Shown in pieces: positions 56,350 to 64,000 of a DNA stretch of 64,000 nucleotides. The DNA lies in the NCBI RefSeq assembly GCF_004122035.1, contig NZ_SAXA01000001.1, positions 482,998 through 546,997 of the forward strand. Reading direction: 5' to 3'. The notes beneath the pieces are model-generated. The model worked only from the letters and a program-made list of their open reading frames with translations, was not told the origin of the DNA and ran no database searches. Origin of the DNA: Ancylomarina salipaludis. GTDB taxonomy: Bacteria > Bacteroidota > Bacteroidia > Bacteroidales > Marinifilaceae. Numbering within the stretch: the first letter of the stretch is position 1; every line of letters starts with the position of its first letter. Both the position numbers and the translations under genes were made by a program.

Positions 56350-58896
56350 TTAGTTAAGTAAGGTAACTTCTCCTCTTTGAATTTCCGTACTATTATCATC
56401 CAAAGTCACCTTCAAGAAATACACATAAGTATCCATTCTTTGCAATTCTCCTTTATAAGTACCATCCCAACCAATATCAACTCTATTCGATTGAAATATT
56501 TTCCGCCCTCCTCGGTTGTAAATAATAAAAGTTACATTCTTAATATCTGCACCTTTCACCTTAAGCACATCATTGTTACCATCGCCATTAGGCGAAAATC
56601 CCGAAGGAAGAAACCTTCTGCCTTTTGATTGTATATTTACAGCATCGCTGCCATTACAACCTTTTGAATTGGTAACAATAACCGAATATTCACCAGTTGT
56701 ACTGACCTCAATCGTTGAAGTCGTTTCATTTGTCGACCAGAGATAAGCAATTCCATCATTACCGGCATCCAGAACTGCCGTCTCTCCCACTTCAAGGCTC
56801 CTATCAATTCCCAAATCTACTTTAGGCGAAGGATTTATAAGTACATCTACACAAGCCGTTTCTTTATTACCAAAGGCATCAGAAACTTCAACACAATATT
56901 TCCCTTTTTTATCGACATAAATACCTTTATCTGTTGCTTCGCCCGGAATCCACTTATAAGTAGGATCAATATCTCTATCAATAGTTGGCTCAATAAAAGC
57001 GCTGTCACCTTCGCAAATTTCAATCTCATCGCCTAAATCAACGGTGAATTTCTGACCTTTATTCTCGATCACCTTCACTTCGTCAGTATTAGAACACCCA
57101 TTACTATTCGTAACGGTAACACTATAAATCCCGGCATTGGTAATTTCAATAGTTTGTGTTGTCTCTCCAGTACTCCACAAATAAGTTGCACCTGTACCTG
57201 CATTTCCAGCGTCAAGCGTCAAACTTTCATCTTCGTAAATATTACGATCAGCCCCCAGATCGACAATTGGCAAAGCATTAAACACGACTGTAACTTCGTC
57301 GCGCTTTACATTACCGGCATCATCCGTTACAACAACTGAATAGGTTTTAGATTCATTGACACTAATGGTTTGTGTTTCTTCCCCAGTACTCCATTTGAAT
57401 TTATAATTCTGAGTAATGCTTGGATTTGGATTAAGAACCACAGCATCATTTACACAAGCTACAATATCGTCTCCCAATTCAATTGCAAAAACATCATTCA
57501 CACTTGTGATATTAATCTCATCTGTTGCCTGACAACCATTAACTCCGGTTACAGTAACAAAATACAAGCCACTTCTATCAACATCTATTGTCTTAGTGGT
57601 TTCACCATTAGACCATAGATAAGTCCCTTCTGCACCGGCATCCAATGTTTTCACCTCACCATCAGCGAGTTCATAATCATCTCCTAAATCAACCACTGGC
57701 AGGTCTAGTAGATTGACTTTAACACTAGCCACTGACGTTTTATTAAGATTTGTTTCGGTAACTGTTAATGTATACGTTCCGGCTGTACTAACTTGAATCG
57801 ACTCTGTTGTTTCACCTGTAGACCATAAATATTTGAAATTACCCTCCATATCTATACTTGGAGTTAAGGTAATTTCATCTCCCTTACATACATTTTTATC
57901 AGCACCCAAATCAACCATGAAAGTTTCAATCACATTGATATTGGCATAGATGGTATCTCCATAACAATTGAATGCATTCTTCTCAATTAACTTGATCTGC
58001 TTAGGTCCAAGTTCTTCTCCCCACTGAATATCGAAGCTCAATTCGGAATGAAGTTCATCAGCCAACAGTCTGGTACTTTCATTCAAAACTGTGGCTCCAT
58101 CCGGAACAAGAATTTCGTATCGTTTACTACTCGCAGGAGACGAAGGTGTAATATCCGGATCGTGTCTCAGTATATTTGCTTTATACGAATATAATGTTCC
58201 CGCCATTACACTTGGCTCATAATCAGTAAACTTGGTATCAGGCAAACCCAATACATCTATCTCAACTCTGTGAGCATCAATATTTTCAACGACTTCTAAA
58301 CCTGAAAGACTTTTTGCCTCAACAATCATAATTTCAGAACGAGACTTTAATCCTGACTCATTTCTAATAGTGACAACAAAATCAAAACTTGAAGTCCAAA
58401 TTTCATCAGCACCTGGTGGTAAAACAGCAGGTTCTCTATCTACAGAATACTTAAAAGTCCATGGAAGAGGTCCCTTATAGTTCACTGTACAACTAATCTC
58501 TGCTCTGGGGTTAACACCATTATTTGCCGAACAAACGTAAGGCGTAGACAAGTCGTCAAAAGTAATTGTTGGCGGATCTCCGTTAACTGTAACAGGTAGA
58601 GTTAATGGTTCACCCAAACAACGGCTTATTCTATCCACAGGATAAACCCTCACTTCAAAATTACCAGCAATATTAAAGGTGTATTCCTCTGAAATATGTG
58701 TATTAGAAGTCAAATTAGCTGTTGTCCCCGCATCTACATTATAAATAACCCAACGATAATCCACTGTCGGATTGTCGTCCACCTTAAAGCTGAGAGCAGT
58801 TCCCTTTACTACATTTTGCTGCGCCACAACAGCCCATCCTCCTAGAAGGATGGCTATTGCGGTTAGCAGTGTTTTATGTAGTAAAGTTCTTAGCAT
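56350..58896 (-). CDS. Large surface protein with Ig-like super-repeats and T9SS type B sorting domain
   Basis: An 848-aa secreted protein with a signal peptide (about 1-25). The N-terminal ~250 residues carry the module shared with the neighbouring small proteins (a Cys after the first domain, then PLPWTFKYS). From about 327 to 757 there are six Ig/PKD-like repeats, each starting near VDLG and containing LWSTGETT or a close variant. They alternate between two types (with and without a CxGD-like strand), giving three ~145-aa super-repeats. The C-terminus (about 757-848) is a gliding-motility-associated type B sorting domain with SGFSPNGDGNND. It should be exported by the T9SS and handled by PorP/SprF. 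It is the only protein of the locus inside the window with such a domain. Confidence 0.9.
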   Translation of the reverse strand: MLRTLLHKTLLTAIAILLGGWAVVAQQNVVKGTALSFKVDDNPTVDYRWVIYNVDAGTTANLTSNTHISEEYTFNIAGNFEVRVYPVDRISRCLGEPLTLPVTVNGDPPTITFDDLSTPYVCSANNGVNPRAEISCTVNYKGPLPWTFKYSVDREPAVLPPGADEIWTSSFDFVVTIRNESGLKSRSEIMIVEAKSLSGLEVVENIDAHRVEIDVLGLPDTKFTDYEPSVMAGTLYSYKANILRHDPDITPSSPASSKRYEILVPDGATVLNESTRLLADELHSELSFDIQWGEELGPKQIKLIEKNAFNCYGDTIYANINVIETFMVDLGADKNVCKGDEITLTPSIDMEGNFKYLWSTGETTESIQVSTAGTYTLTVTETNLNKTSVASVKVNLLDLPVVDLGDDYELADGEVKTLDAGAEGTYLWSNGETTKTIDVDRSGLYFVTVTGVNGCQATDEINITSVNDVFAIELGDDIVACVNDAVVLNPNPSITQNYKFKWSTGEETQTISVNESKTYSVVVTDDAGNVKRDEVTVVFNALPIVDLGADRNIYEDESLTLDAGNAGTGATYLWSTGETTQTIEITNAGIYSVTVTNSNGCSNTDEVKVIENKGQKFTVDLGDEIEICEGDSAFIEPTIDRDIDPTYKWIPGEATDKGIYVDKKGKYCVEVSDAFGNKETACVDVLINPSPKVDLGIDRSLEVGETAVLDAGNDGIAYLWSTNETTSTIEVSTTGEYSVIVTNSKGCNGSDAVNIQSKGRRFLPSGFSPNGDGNNDVLKVKGADIKNVTFIIYNRGGRKIFQSNRVDIGWDGTYKGELQRMDTYVYFLKVTLDDNSTEIQRGEVTLLN

Positions 58897-58911
58897 TTAT
58901 TTAATTCGATA

Positions 58912-59598
58912 TTAGTTTAAAGTAAGATTTGTGATAACTGGCATAGGATATACTACGATATTTTTATCATTATCTGTGGCATTCACAACTACATCATCAG
59001 CTGATTTTGCAGAGTTAATAACAACTTTCCAGTTTTGAACAGTTGCTTCGTTATTAACAAAAGTATGAGCGACATCAATTGTATAATCACCATTCAAGTT
59101 TGCCACTTCAACATTATTAAACCCATCAACAACAACATCATTATTATCCAAAATCGAATAAGTTAATGTCCATGGTTGTGCTCCTGTGTAATGAACAACA
59201 ATAGGAGTACTACCATTATCGGCAATTGTTGTTGCTGAAGAACAAACTCCAGTTACATCGCCTGCATCTGCAAACTCAACTGTTGGCTCTCCCAGAACTT
59301 GCACCTTTTTAGTAAACGGCTCACTTTTACACCCATTGATATCTGTAGTAATTACAGTAATCGTATAAGTATCAGCAACAGTTGGCCAAGTGAAAGTAAC
59401 CGCACTTGTAGTTTCTGAAATAGTCACGGTCGTTCCTGTATTATCACCAACTACTGTCCATGCAAATGTACTTCCAAACGTATGAACTGCCGTCAAAGTT
59501 TGTGATGTACCTCCTGTAACTTGATCTTGAGCAAAAACTCCATACCCTAAGCAAATAAATGCTAGCGTAAAAAGTGATTTTTTTAGTAAGTTTTTCAT
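58912..59598 (-). CDS. Small secreted protein of the T9SS-linked locus (module paralogue)
   Basis: A 228-aa protein with a signal peptide (about 1-23, ending VFAQ). It has two beta-rich domains: an N-terminal one (TFAWTVVGDN ... INGCKSEPF) and a C-terminal one containing VCSSAT and QPWTLTYSI. It ends in the shared tail MPVITNLTLN. Its arrangement closely parallels the N-terminus of the adjacent 848-aa sorting-domain protein (GEPTVEF versus GDPPTITF; QPWTLTYS versus LPWTFKYS). No sorting domain of its own. It starts 15 bases upstream of the 848-aa gene and is probably in the same transcript. Confidence 0.75.
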   Translation of the reverse strand: MKNLLKKSLFTLAFICLGYGVFAQDQVTGGTSQTLTAVHTFGSTFAWTVVGDNTGTTVTISETTSAVTFTWPTVADTYTITVITTDINGCKSEPFTKKVQVLGEPTVEFADAGDVTGVCSSATTIADNGSTPIVVHYTGAQPWTLTYSILDNNDVVVDGFNNVEVANLNGDYTIDVAHTFVNNEATVQNWKVVINSAKSADDVVVNATDNDKNIVVYPMPVITNLTLN

Positions 59599-59631
59599 TC
59601 CGATTCTATTTAGTATGTTTAGTTGTGTTTT

Positions 59632-60342
59632 TTAATTCAATTCAATAGCCGTTATAACAGGCTTCTTGAAAATTGTTCTTGTATGTATATCTTGTCCGGC
59701 AACCACGTTAAGCTTTCCTCCGTATTTGTTTCTTGCGTTTACTATAGTTATCCGGTTTGTTGTTTCATTGTTGATATCTTCTATTATACCTTCGATATGA
59801 AGCAATTTATCTGCAAAATTGACATTTGCAGTTCTATCCTCTGTTTCTCCTGCAATTCGATAGTTTACAGTGAGAGGGTAATTGTTTTCCGATAAATCAT
59901 TATCGACATCGAATTTCGCTACCAATACAGTAGCAAAACTGCTGTCCTCATCAGGACAATCTTCTGATGTTAACTGCTCAAAAGCAATAGTTGGTGTAGA
60001 AACTACTTTGTACTTCCACGCCTTTTTATTGCTACAACCATTTGTTCCAGTTGCGTATAATGTGAGATAATATTCACCATCAGCAAGCCATTCAACAGAA
60101 ATAGAATTGGGCTCCCCTGATACAGGTGTTAAAACACATTCAGAAGCAGTGGCTTCTACAGTTAATAAATTATTGGAATAAACTTTCCACTCATAAGTTT
60201 GGACTTCGGCATTATCCGTAACTCCATATTTAATTTTTGAATTTCCCACAACAGTATATACATCCTGCCCGCTTGCCGAAGCAAGCGAGAGGATAAATAT
60301 GGCCAAAGCCATAAGTGTTTTATATACTGTGTTTATTTTCAT
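59632..60342 (-). CDS. Small secreted protein of the T9SS-linked locus (module paralogue)
   Basis: A 236-aa protein with a signal peptide (about 1-25, ending ASGQ). The first domain contains QTYEWKVYSN and ends GTNGCSNKKAW; the second contains EDCPDEDSS and PLTVNYRIAG; the tail is KKPVITAIELN. It shares the two-domain layout, cysteine positions and tail type with its neighbours but is more diverged in the second domain. No type IX sorting domain is present. Function unknown; it is inferred to be one subunit of a multi-protein surface structure. Confidence 0.72.
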   Translation of the reverse strand: MKINTVYKTLMALAIFILSLASASGQDVYTVVGNSKIKYGVTDNAEVQTYEWKVYSNNLLTVEATASECVLTPVSGEPNSISVEWLADGEYYLTLYATGTNGCSNKKAWKYKVVSTPTIAFEQLTSEDCPDEDSSFATVLVAKFDVDNDLSENNYPLTVNYRIAGETEDRTANVNFADKLLHIEGIIEDINNETTNRITIVNARNKYGGKLNVVAGQDIHTRTIFKKPVITAIELN

Positions 60343-60345
60343 TTA

Positions 60346-61269
60346 TTAATTTAAATCTACCATATTACCAATAGTAGGAATAGCCTTAATTGTATAAGTC
60401 GTTGCATTGTCTGTTGGATCATTAGCAGGTGTACTTCCTTGATCCGTTGTTGATGTCACAAGATCTTTGGTATTTACTGCATCAACAGTTAAGGTAACGT
60501 CTTGAGTGGCGTCCTGAACATTTGGAACTGTAACATATACCAATACGTAGTCATTAGCTGCTAATACGTCATATTCATTTGTAGCGGTTTCAGTGATTTC
60601 ATTATTATCCTGACCATAAACATATTTAACTGTACCAACGCTTAATCCAAACTTCAGATGCCAGTTGTTCATTGAAAATTCACGTTTAACTCTAAAAACA
60701 ACTTCTGTTGTACCCAAGCTATAAGCTCCACCATTAGCAATTGGATTTATCGTTGATTCGTCAGGACAGTCGGTTGCCACAATGGATCCGTCATTAACTA
60801 CACCTCTTTGAGCATTATCATCAACCGTTCCTCCAGTAACATTCTCAGCAATTGCATTAAATGCGCCAGAAACAACATCAACTCTAAAACCTTTCACGTT
60901 AAAACACTGTGTTTCACTACCATCAAACACCTTTAAGTAAACATAGTAGATTCCTGTCGCAGCTCCATCCCAATCAATTTTAACTTGAGATATTCCTTGA
61001 CCTGTTAATACACCTCCTGTTACAGAAGCTCCGGTACCATCAATTGCTGAAATTGTAAAATCACCTGTTGGGTCAGCAATTTCAATAGCATTTACATTAG
61101 CATCTCTAGATACATACCACTTCGTGGTATTCCCGGCCTCCATTGCTCCAAAGCTGTATTTAAAACTTGATCCAGGCCAAGGTGTCTGATAAGTTCCTTG
61201 TGCCTTAGTAAGCTCGGTTAAGTTTACTAAAACAACTAGTGCGATTAATAATTTATAGATATTTTTCAT
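60346..61269 (-). CDS. Small secreted protein of the T9SS-linked locus (module paralogue)
   Basis: A 307-aa protein with a signal peptide (about 1-23, ending TKAQ). The first domain begins FKYSFGAMEAGNTTKWYV and contains YYVYLKVFDG with a Cys. The second begins with TDCPDESTINPIA and continues VVFRVKREFSMNNWHLKFG. The tail is IKAIPTIGNMVDLN. Only 3 bases separate it from the next gene, so co-transcription is nearly certain. It resembles the 287- and 289-aa proteins more than the two shorter ones. Confidence 0.75.
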   Translation of the reverse strand: MKNIYKLLIALVVLVNLTELTKAQGTYQTPWPGSSFKYSFGAMEAGNTTKWYVSRDANVNAIEIADPTGDFTISAIDGTGASVTGGVLTGQGISQVKIDWDGAATGIYYVYLKVFDGSETQCFNVKGFRVDVVSGAFNAIAENVTGGTVDDNAQRGVVNDGSIVATDCPDESTINPIANGGAYSLGTTEVVFRVKREFSMNNWHLKFGLSVGTVKYVYGQDNNEITETATNEYDVLAANDYVLVYVTVPNVQDATQDVTLTVDAVNTKDLVTSTTDQGSTPANDPTDNATTYTIKAIPTIGNMVDLN

Positions 61270-61284
61270 GTCTTATATTTTTTA

Positions 61285-62148
61285 CTATTCAGCAATAAAG
61301 TTTCCAATTTTTGGCATCAAGTTGAATGTTTGACTATCAGACTCAAGAGATTGATCTGTTAATCCTGTTACATCATCCGAAGCACTCGTCATTGTAAGAG
61401 TAAAAGTTGGATTTGCCCCTGGTGTATTAATCATTTCTACAGTTACAACAACATCTTTATTGGACTCATTTGTGATAGTTCCTGACTTATCTCCTGTTGT
61501 TGCAGCATCTGTATTAATCGTAAATGGTACTGTACCATCGGAACAAGATACTGTGTATGCTCCACTCCAATCATTCGTTGAATTCTCACGTGTTAACGTA
61601 AATGTGAATGAAGTTTTTCCTGGATCATATTCATCTGTTGCAGTTGCTACAGTTTTATTGATAATTGGCTGAATTCCTGTAATATCATTACAGTCTGGAT
61701 CTGTTGCTGGACCTACCACAGCAACATTGAAATCATTCGGTACCGCATCAATATAGATTCCTTTGTAGTTTCCTACACCACAAGTACTACCTTGTGCTGT
61801 GACTTTCAGAAATAAGTACACTCCATCAGGGTAAGTAGTTGATAAAGTTTCAGACCATTTAATTTTAATTGATGCATTACCTGGTACAGCTCCAATAGTT
61901 CCTTTTCCATCAGTTAAAGGATCTCCAGCTGCATCCACAAATTGTCCAAAATCTGTTATTACAGTTCCTAAGTGATTATCAGACGCAACCACATAAAATT
62001 CATACGATGCATTTGCTTCAACATCTGCAAAACCATAAGTGTGAGTTGCTCCATCAAATGGATTAATCTGAGTACTCTGTGCAAAAGACTTTGTAGAAAA
62101 TCCCACAAACCCAATACAAAGCATCGTTAATATTGCTATTCTTTTCAT
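61285..62148 (-). CDS. Small secreted protein of the T9SS-linked locus (module paralogue)
   Basis: A 287-aa protein from the ATG at 62148; the longer frame to 62208 would overlap the preceding gene and delay the signal peptide (about 1-24, ending SFAQ). The first domain has DGATHTYGFADVEANASYEF and a Cys in GSTCGVGNY. The second has DCNDITGIQPI and ENSTNDWSGAYTV. The tail is LMPKIGNFIAE. It shares both domains with the 289-aa protein upstream (DGATHTYGF versus NGATYDYTF). No sorting domain. Confidence 0.75.
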   Translation of the reverse strand: MKRIAILTMLCIGFVGFSTKSFAQSTQINPFDGATHTYGFADVEANASYEFYVVASDNHLGTVITDFGQFVDAAGDPLTDGKGTIGAVPGNASIKIKWSETLSTTYPDGVYLFLKVTAQGSTCGVGNYKGIYIDAVPNDFNVAVVGPATDPDCNDITGIQPIINKTVATATDEYDPGKTSFTFTLTRENSTNDWSGAYTVSCSDGTVPFTINTDAATTGDKSGTITNESNKDVVVTVEMINTPGANPTFTLTMTSASDDVTGLTDQSLESDSQTFNLMPKIGNFIAE

Positions 62149-62191
62149 GTCTATATATTTTTTGCGTTTATCTAAAATTAAATGCTTGGTT

Positions 62192-63061
62192 TTATTCGAA
62201 TGAACCAATAACTGGCATAATTTTCACTGTTTCAACCACATTCGCATTTGGTGTTTTTGCACTCACCGAAGTAACAGCATCAGTAGCACTAGTTACGGTA
62301 ATTGTAAACTCAGGTCTTTCTCCCGGAACATTATCCAACACAATTTGAAGAGTTTGTGCATCTCCTGATACTAAAGCACTTGGGATATTTGTAGTATTAT
62401 CATTTACAGTAATCTCAACAGGAGTACCGCCATTAAAACTATAAGTATAATTACCCGTACCTACTTGACCTATGCTATATGCCAAATTCCAATTATTAGT
62501 GGAACCGGAACGATTAAATGTAAAATTCATTGTAGTTGTTCCAGCTTCGTAGCCAGGGGTAGGAGCAACAACAGCTTTCAATCCAGAAATATCAGGACAA
62601 ACATCACTTGTGGTTGCATCACCTGTTTTATCGTTGGTTACGAGCACATCAAAGTTATTTGCAATAGGCTGAATAAATACAGCATTGTAGTTATGACATA
62701 TCGTTGACTCATCAGCATCCTTTACATGAACGAATAACCACAATCCTGTTGCATAAGTTCCTGCAGCATTAGAAGGCCACTCAACACTTACCGTTGCTTT
62801 ATTATCAGATCCAACAGTTCCTGTAGCTCCAGTCATACTAGAAGCCATCGCTGCAATTTCTCCAACTTTATTTATTCCATCTGCAGAATTACTAAAGTAA
62901 AATTCATATAACAGTCCTTGTTGTATCCCATTAAAAGTATAGTCATAAGTTGCACCATTATAAGGTTGTAATTTTTCACCAGGATTATTCTGGGCAAAAG
63001 TCTGTGTAGAAATCATGATGATTCCCAGACAAATAAAGAGTGAGAGTAAAAGCTTTTTCAT
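62192..63061 (-). CDS. Small secreted protein of the T9SS-linked locus (module paralogue)
   Basis: A 289-aa protein with a signal peptide (about 1-23, ending TFAQ). First domain: PYNGATYDYTFNGIQQG, then YEFYFSN and TICHNYNAVFIQP. Second domain: VCPDISGLKAVVAPTPGYEAGT and SGSTNNWNLAYSIG. The tail is KIMPVIGSFE. Its second domain is very similar to the C-terminal domain of the HYR-repeat adhesin just upstream (CPDLNGLQAVVAPTPGY), which is the clearest evidence that the adhesin and the small proteins share this module. Confidence 0.77.
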   Translation of the reverse strand: MKKLLLSLFICLGIIMISTQTFAQNNPGEKLQPYNGATYDYTFNGIQQGLLYEFYFSNSADGINKVGEIAAMASSMTGATGTVGSDNKATVSVEWPSNAAGTYATGLWLFVHVKDADESTICHNYNAVFIQPIANNFDVLVTNDKTGDATTSDVCPDISGLKAVVAPTPGYEAGTTTMNFTFNRSGSTNNWNLAYSIGQVGTGNYTYSFNGGTPVEITVNDNTTNIPSALVSGDAQTLQIVLDNVPGERPEFTITVTSATDAVTSVSAKTPNANVVETVKIMPVIGSFE

Positions 63062-63099
63062 AGCAGTTTAATTTAGATATTGTGAGTTAATTTTATTTA

Positions 63100-64000
63100 T
63101 TATTGAAAGCCACCAATTAGTGGGATTATTTTCAAGTTGTGTTGTATTGTAATTTCATCTTTTATTGCACTTTCTGTTCCTCCATCTGAAATTTTAAAGT
63201 CAATTGGTAATACTGTGTTTACCTCATTTTCCACGTCAATTGTGAAAAGCACATAATTTGTTTCAGATGGCAAACTAATTACATTAGAAGCGTTTATTGG
63301 TGTTCCTGCATCTGTTATCAGAACTAATTTATCAACATTAGCTCCATTAATCTGATAGGCAAAAGACCAGGCTCCTGTATTACATAAACGATCGACTCTA
63401 AACTGTACTCGTGATGTACCAGCTGAATATGTATATCCTGGTGTTGGAGCAACCACTGCTTGTAATCCATTCAAATCAGGACAGTGAGATCCATTTACAA
63501 TTCCTCCATCTGTCTCAGGATCTGATGTTCCTGTTACGTCAACAACTGCAATATTATTATCTTTTGTTACTGTTACTATTTGAGTAGAGGTATTGGTGTT
63601 TCCTGAGTCATCTGTTACCGTCCAGGTTACCGTATTTGCTCCAGAAACTAAACTTGCTGGACTTGCTACAACGCTTGCAACATTACAATTATCTGATGTT
63701 GTCGGTGCGGTCAATTGGGAACTGGCATAGGTACAAACCCCAGCATCAGAATTTACATCAATTGGTCCTAAAGTCGCTATCGTTGGATTCTCGGCATCCA
63801 ATACTGTTACTATTTGAGTAGAGGTATTGGTGTTTCCTGCGTCATCCGTTACTGTCCAGGTTACCGTATTTGATCCAGAAACTAAACTTGCTGGACTTGC
63901 TACAACGCTTGCAACATTACAATTATCTGATGTTGTCGGTGCGGTCAATTGGGAACTGGCATAGGTACAAACCCCAGCATCAGAATTTACATCAATTGGG
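63100..64000 (-). CDS. HYR-repeat adhesin, C-terminal part only (gene runs past the window end)
   Basis: The open frame continues beyond 64000, so only the last ~299 residues are visible. It contains HYR-type Ig-like repeats (NTVTWTVTDDAGN; TSTQIVTV) with a 78-aa unit, then a C-terminal module (about the last 130 residues) with CPDLNGLQAVVAPTPGY, RVDRLCNTGAWSFAYQI and the tail KIIPLIGGFQ. HYR domains are typical of adhesive extracellular proteins. There is no type IX sorting domain at this C-terminus. It is the first gene of the locus seen here; the promoter and signal peptide lie outside the window. Confidence 0.85.
   Translation of the reverse strand, partial: PIDVNSDAGVCTYASSQLTAPTTSDNCNVASVVASPASLVSGSNTVTWTVTDDAGNTNTSTQIVTVLDAENPTIATLGPIDVNSDAGVCTYASSQLTAPTTSDNCNVASVVASPASLVSGANTVTWTVTDDSGNTNTSTQIVTVTKDNNIAVVDVTGTSDPETDGGIVNGSHCPDLNGLQAVVAPTPGYTYSAGTSRVQFRVDRLCNTGAWSFAYQINGANVDKLVLITDAGTPINASNVISLPSETNYVLFTIDVENEVNTVLPIDFKISDGGTESAIKDEITIQHNLKIIPLIGGFQ
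63569..64000. repeat. Near-identical 234-bp tandem repeats in the adhesin gene
   Basis: Matching landmarks lie 234 bases apart (for example TACAACGCTT at 63667 and 63901). The copies differ at only a few bases and encode the 78-aa HYR unit. At least 1.8 units are visible, and more probably lie beyond the window. Confidence 0.88.

Noticed and set aside
61285..62208. Longer start for the 287-aa secreted protein
   Set aside because: It would overlap the preceding gene and place 20 charged residues before the signal peptide; the ATG at 62148 is preferred.

Overview
The window looks like a chromosomal segment from a Bacteroidota bacterium, probably a marine Marinilabiliales/Marinifilaceae-type organism (the rank below phylum is inference). 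The direct evidence is: TAnnTTTG promoter boxes, several with TTG-N17-20 upstream; almost no Shine-Dalgarno sites; AT-rich spacers; a MurF-alanine racemase fusion; a ResB-CcsA fusion; the gliding lipoprotein GldB; a PorP/SprF-family protein; and a type IX secretion (T9SS) type B sorting domain.

Layout. 1-18.7 kb: cytochrome c biogenesis (5'-cut gene), rRNA/tRNA 2'-O-methyltransferases, a prolyl oligopeptidase, a deoxynucleoside kinase, a probably abundant TPR lipoprotein, a GHKL-type ATPase, arginine deiminase, DUF4294, ElbB-like, MBL-fold, EamA and TGS-nucleoside kinase genes. 18.7-19.2 kb: a gene-free, terminator-flanked segment with about nine DnaA-box-like 9-mers, a candidate replication origin. 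19.3-31.8 kb: smpB, miaA, a cysteine hydrolase, a LytS/LytR-type two-component pair, a lipoprotein, a large ABCG-type transporter with a TerB-like N-terminus, a C1B aminopeptidase, an aminotransferase and a lytic transglycosylase. 31.9-38.9 kb: uvrA, a Zn/Mn ABC importer and dihydrolipoyl dehydrogenase. 39.0-39.3 kb: a striking non-coding array of CATG-headed 20-bp units that inverts exactly at 39213. 39.5-55 kb: housekeeping genes (5-FTHF cyclo-ligase, gldB, nadE, Crp/Fnr regulator, TlpA-like, meaB, DUF1573, M20 peptidase, ferredoxin, murF-alr, tdk, rsmI).

55-64 kb (minus strand): a T9SS-linked surface locus. In transcription order it has the 3' end of a HYR-repeat adhesin, five small secreted proteins, a large protein ending in a type B T9SS sorting domain, and a PorP/SprF-like protein. 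The adhesin C-terminus, all five small proteins and the N-terminus of the sorting-domain protein appear to share one module, and the adhesin plus the five small proteins share a short proline-containing tail. I read this as a possible multi-subunit surface stalk or fibre, anchored through the sorting-domain protein and PorP, with the adhesin at the far end. This locus and the CATG array are the best candidates for something undescribed. No tRNA, rRNA, CRISPR array, insertion sequence or prophage gene was recognised.
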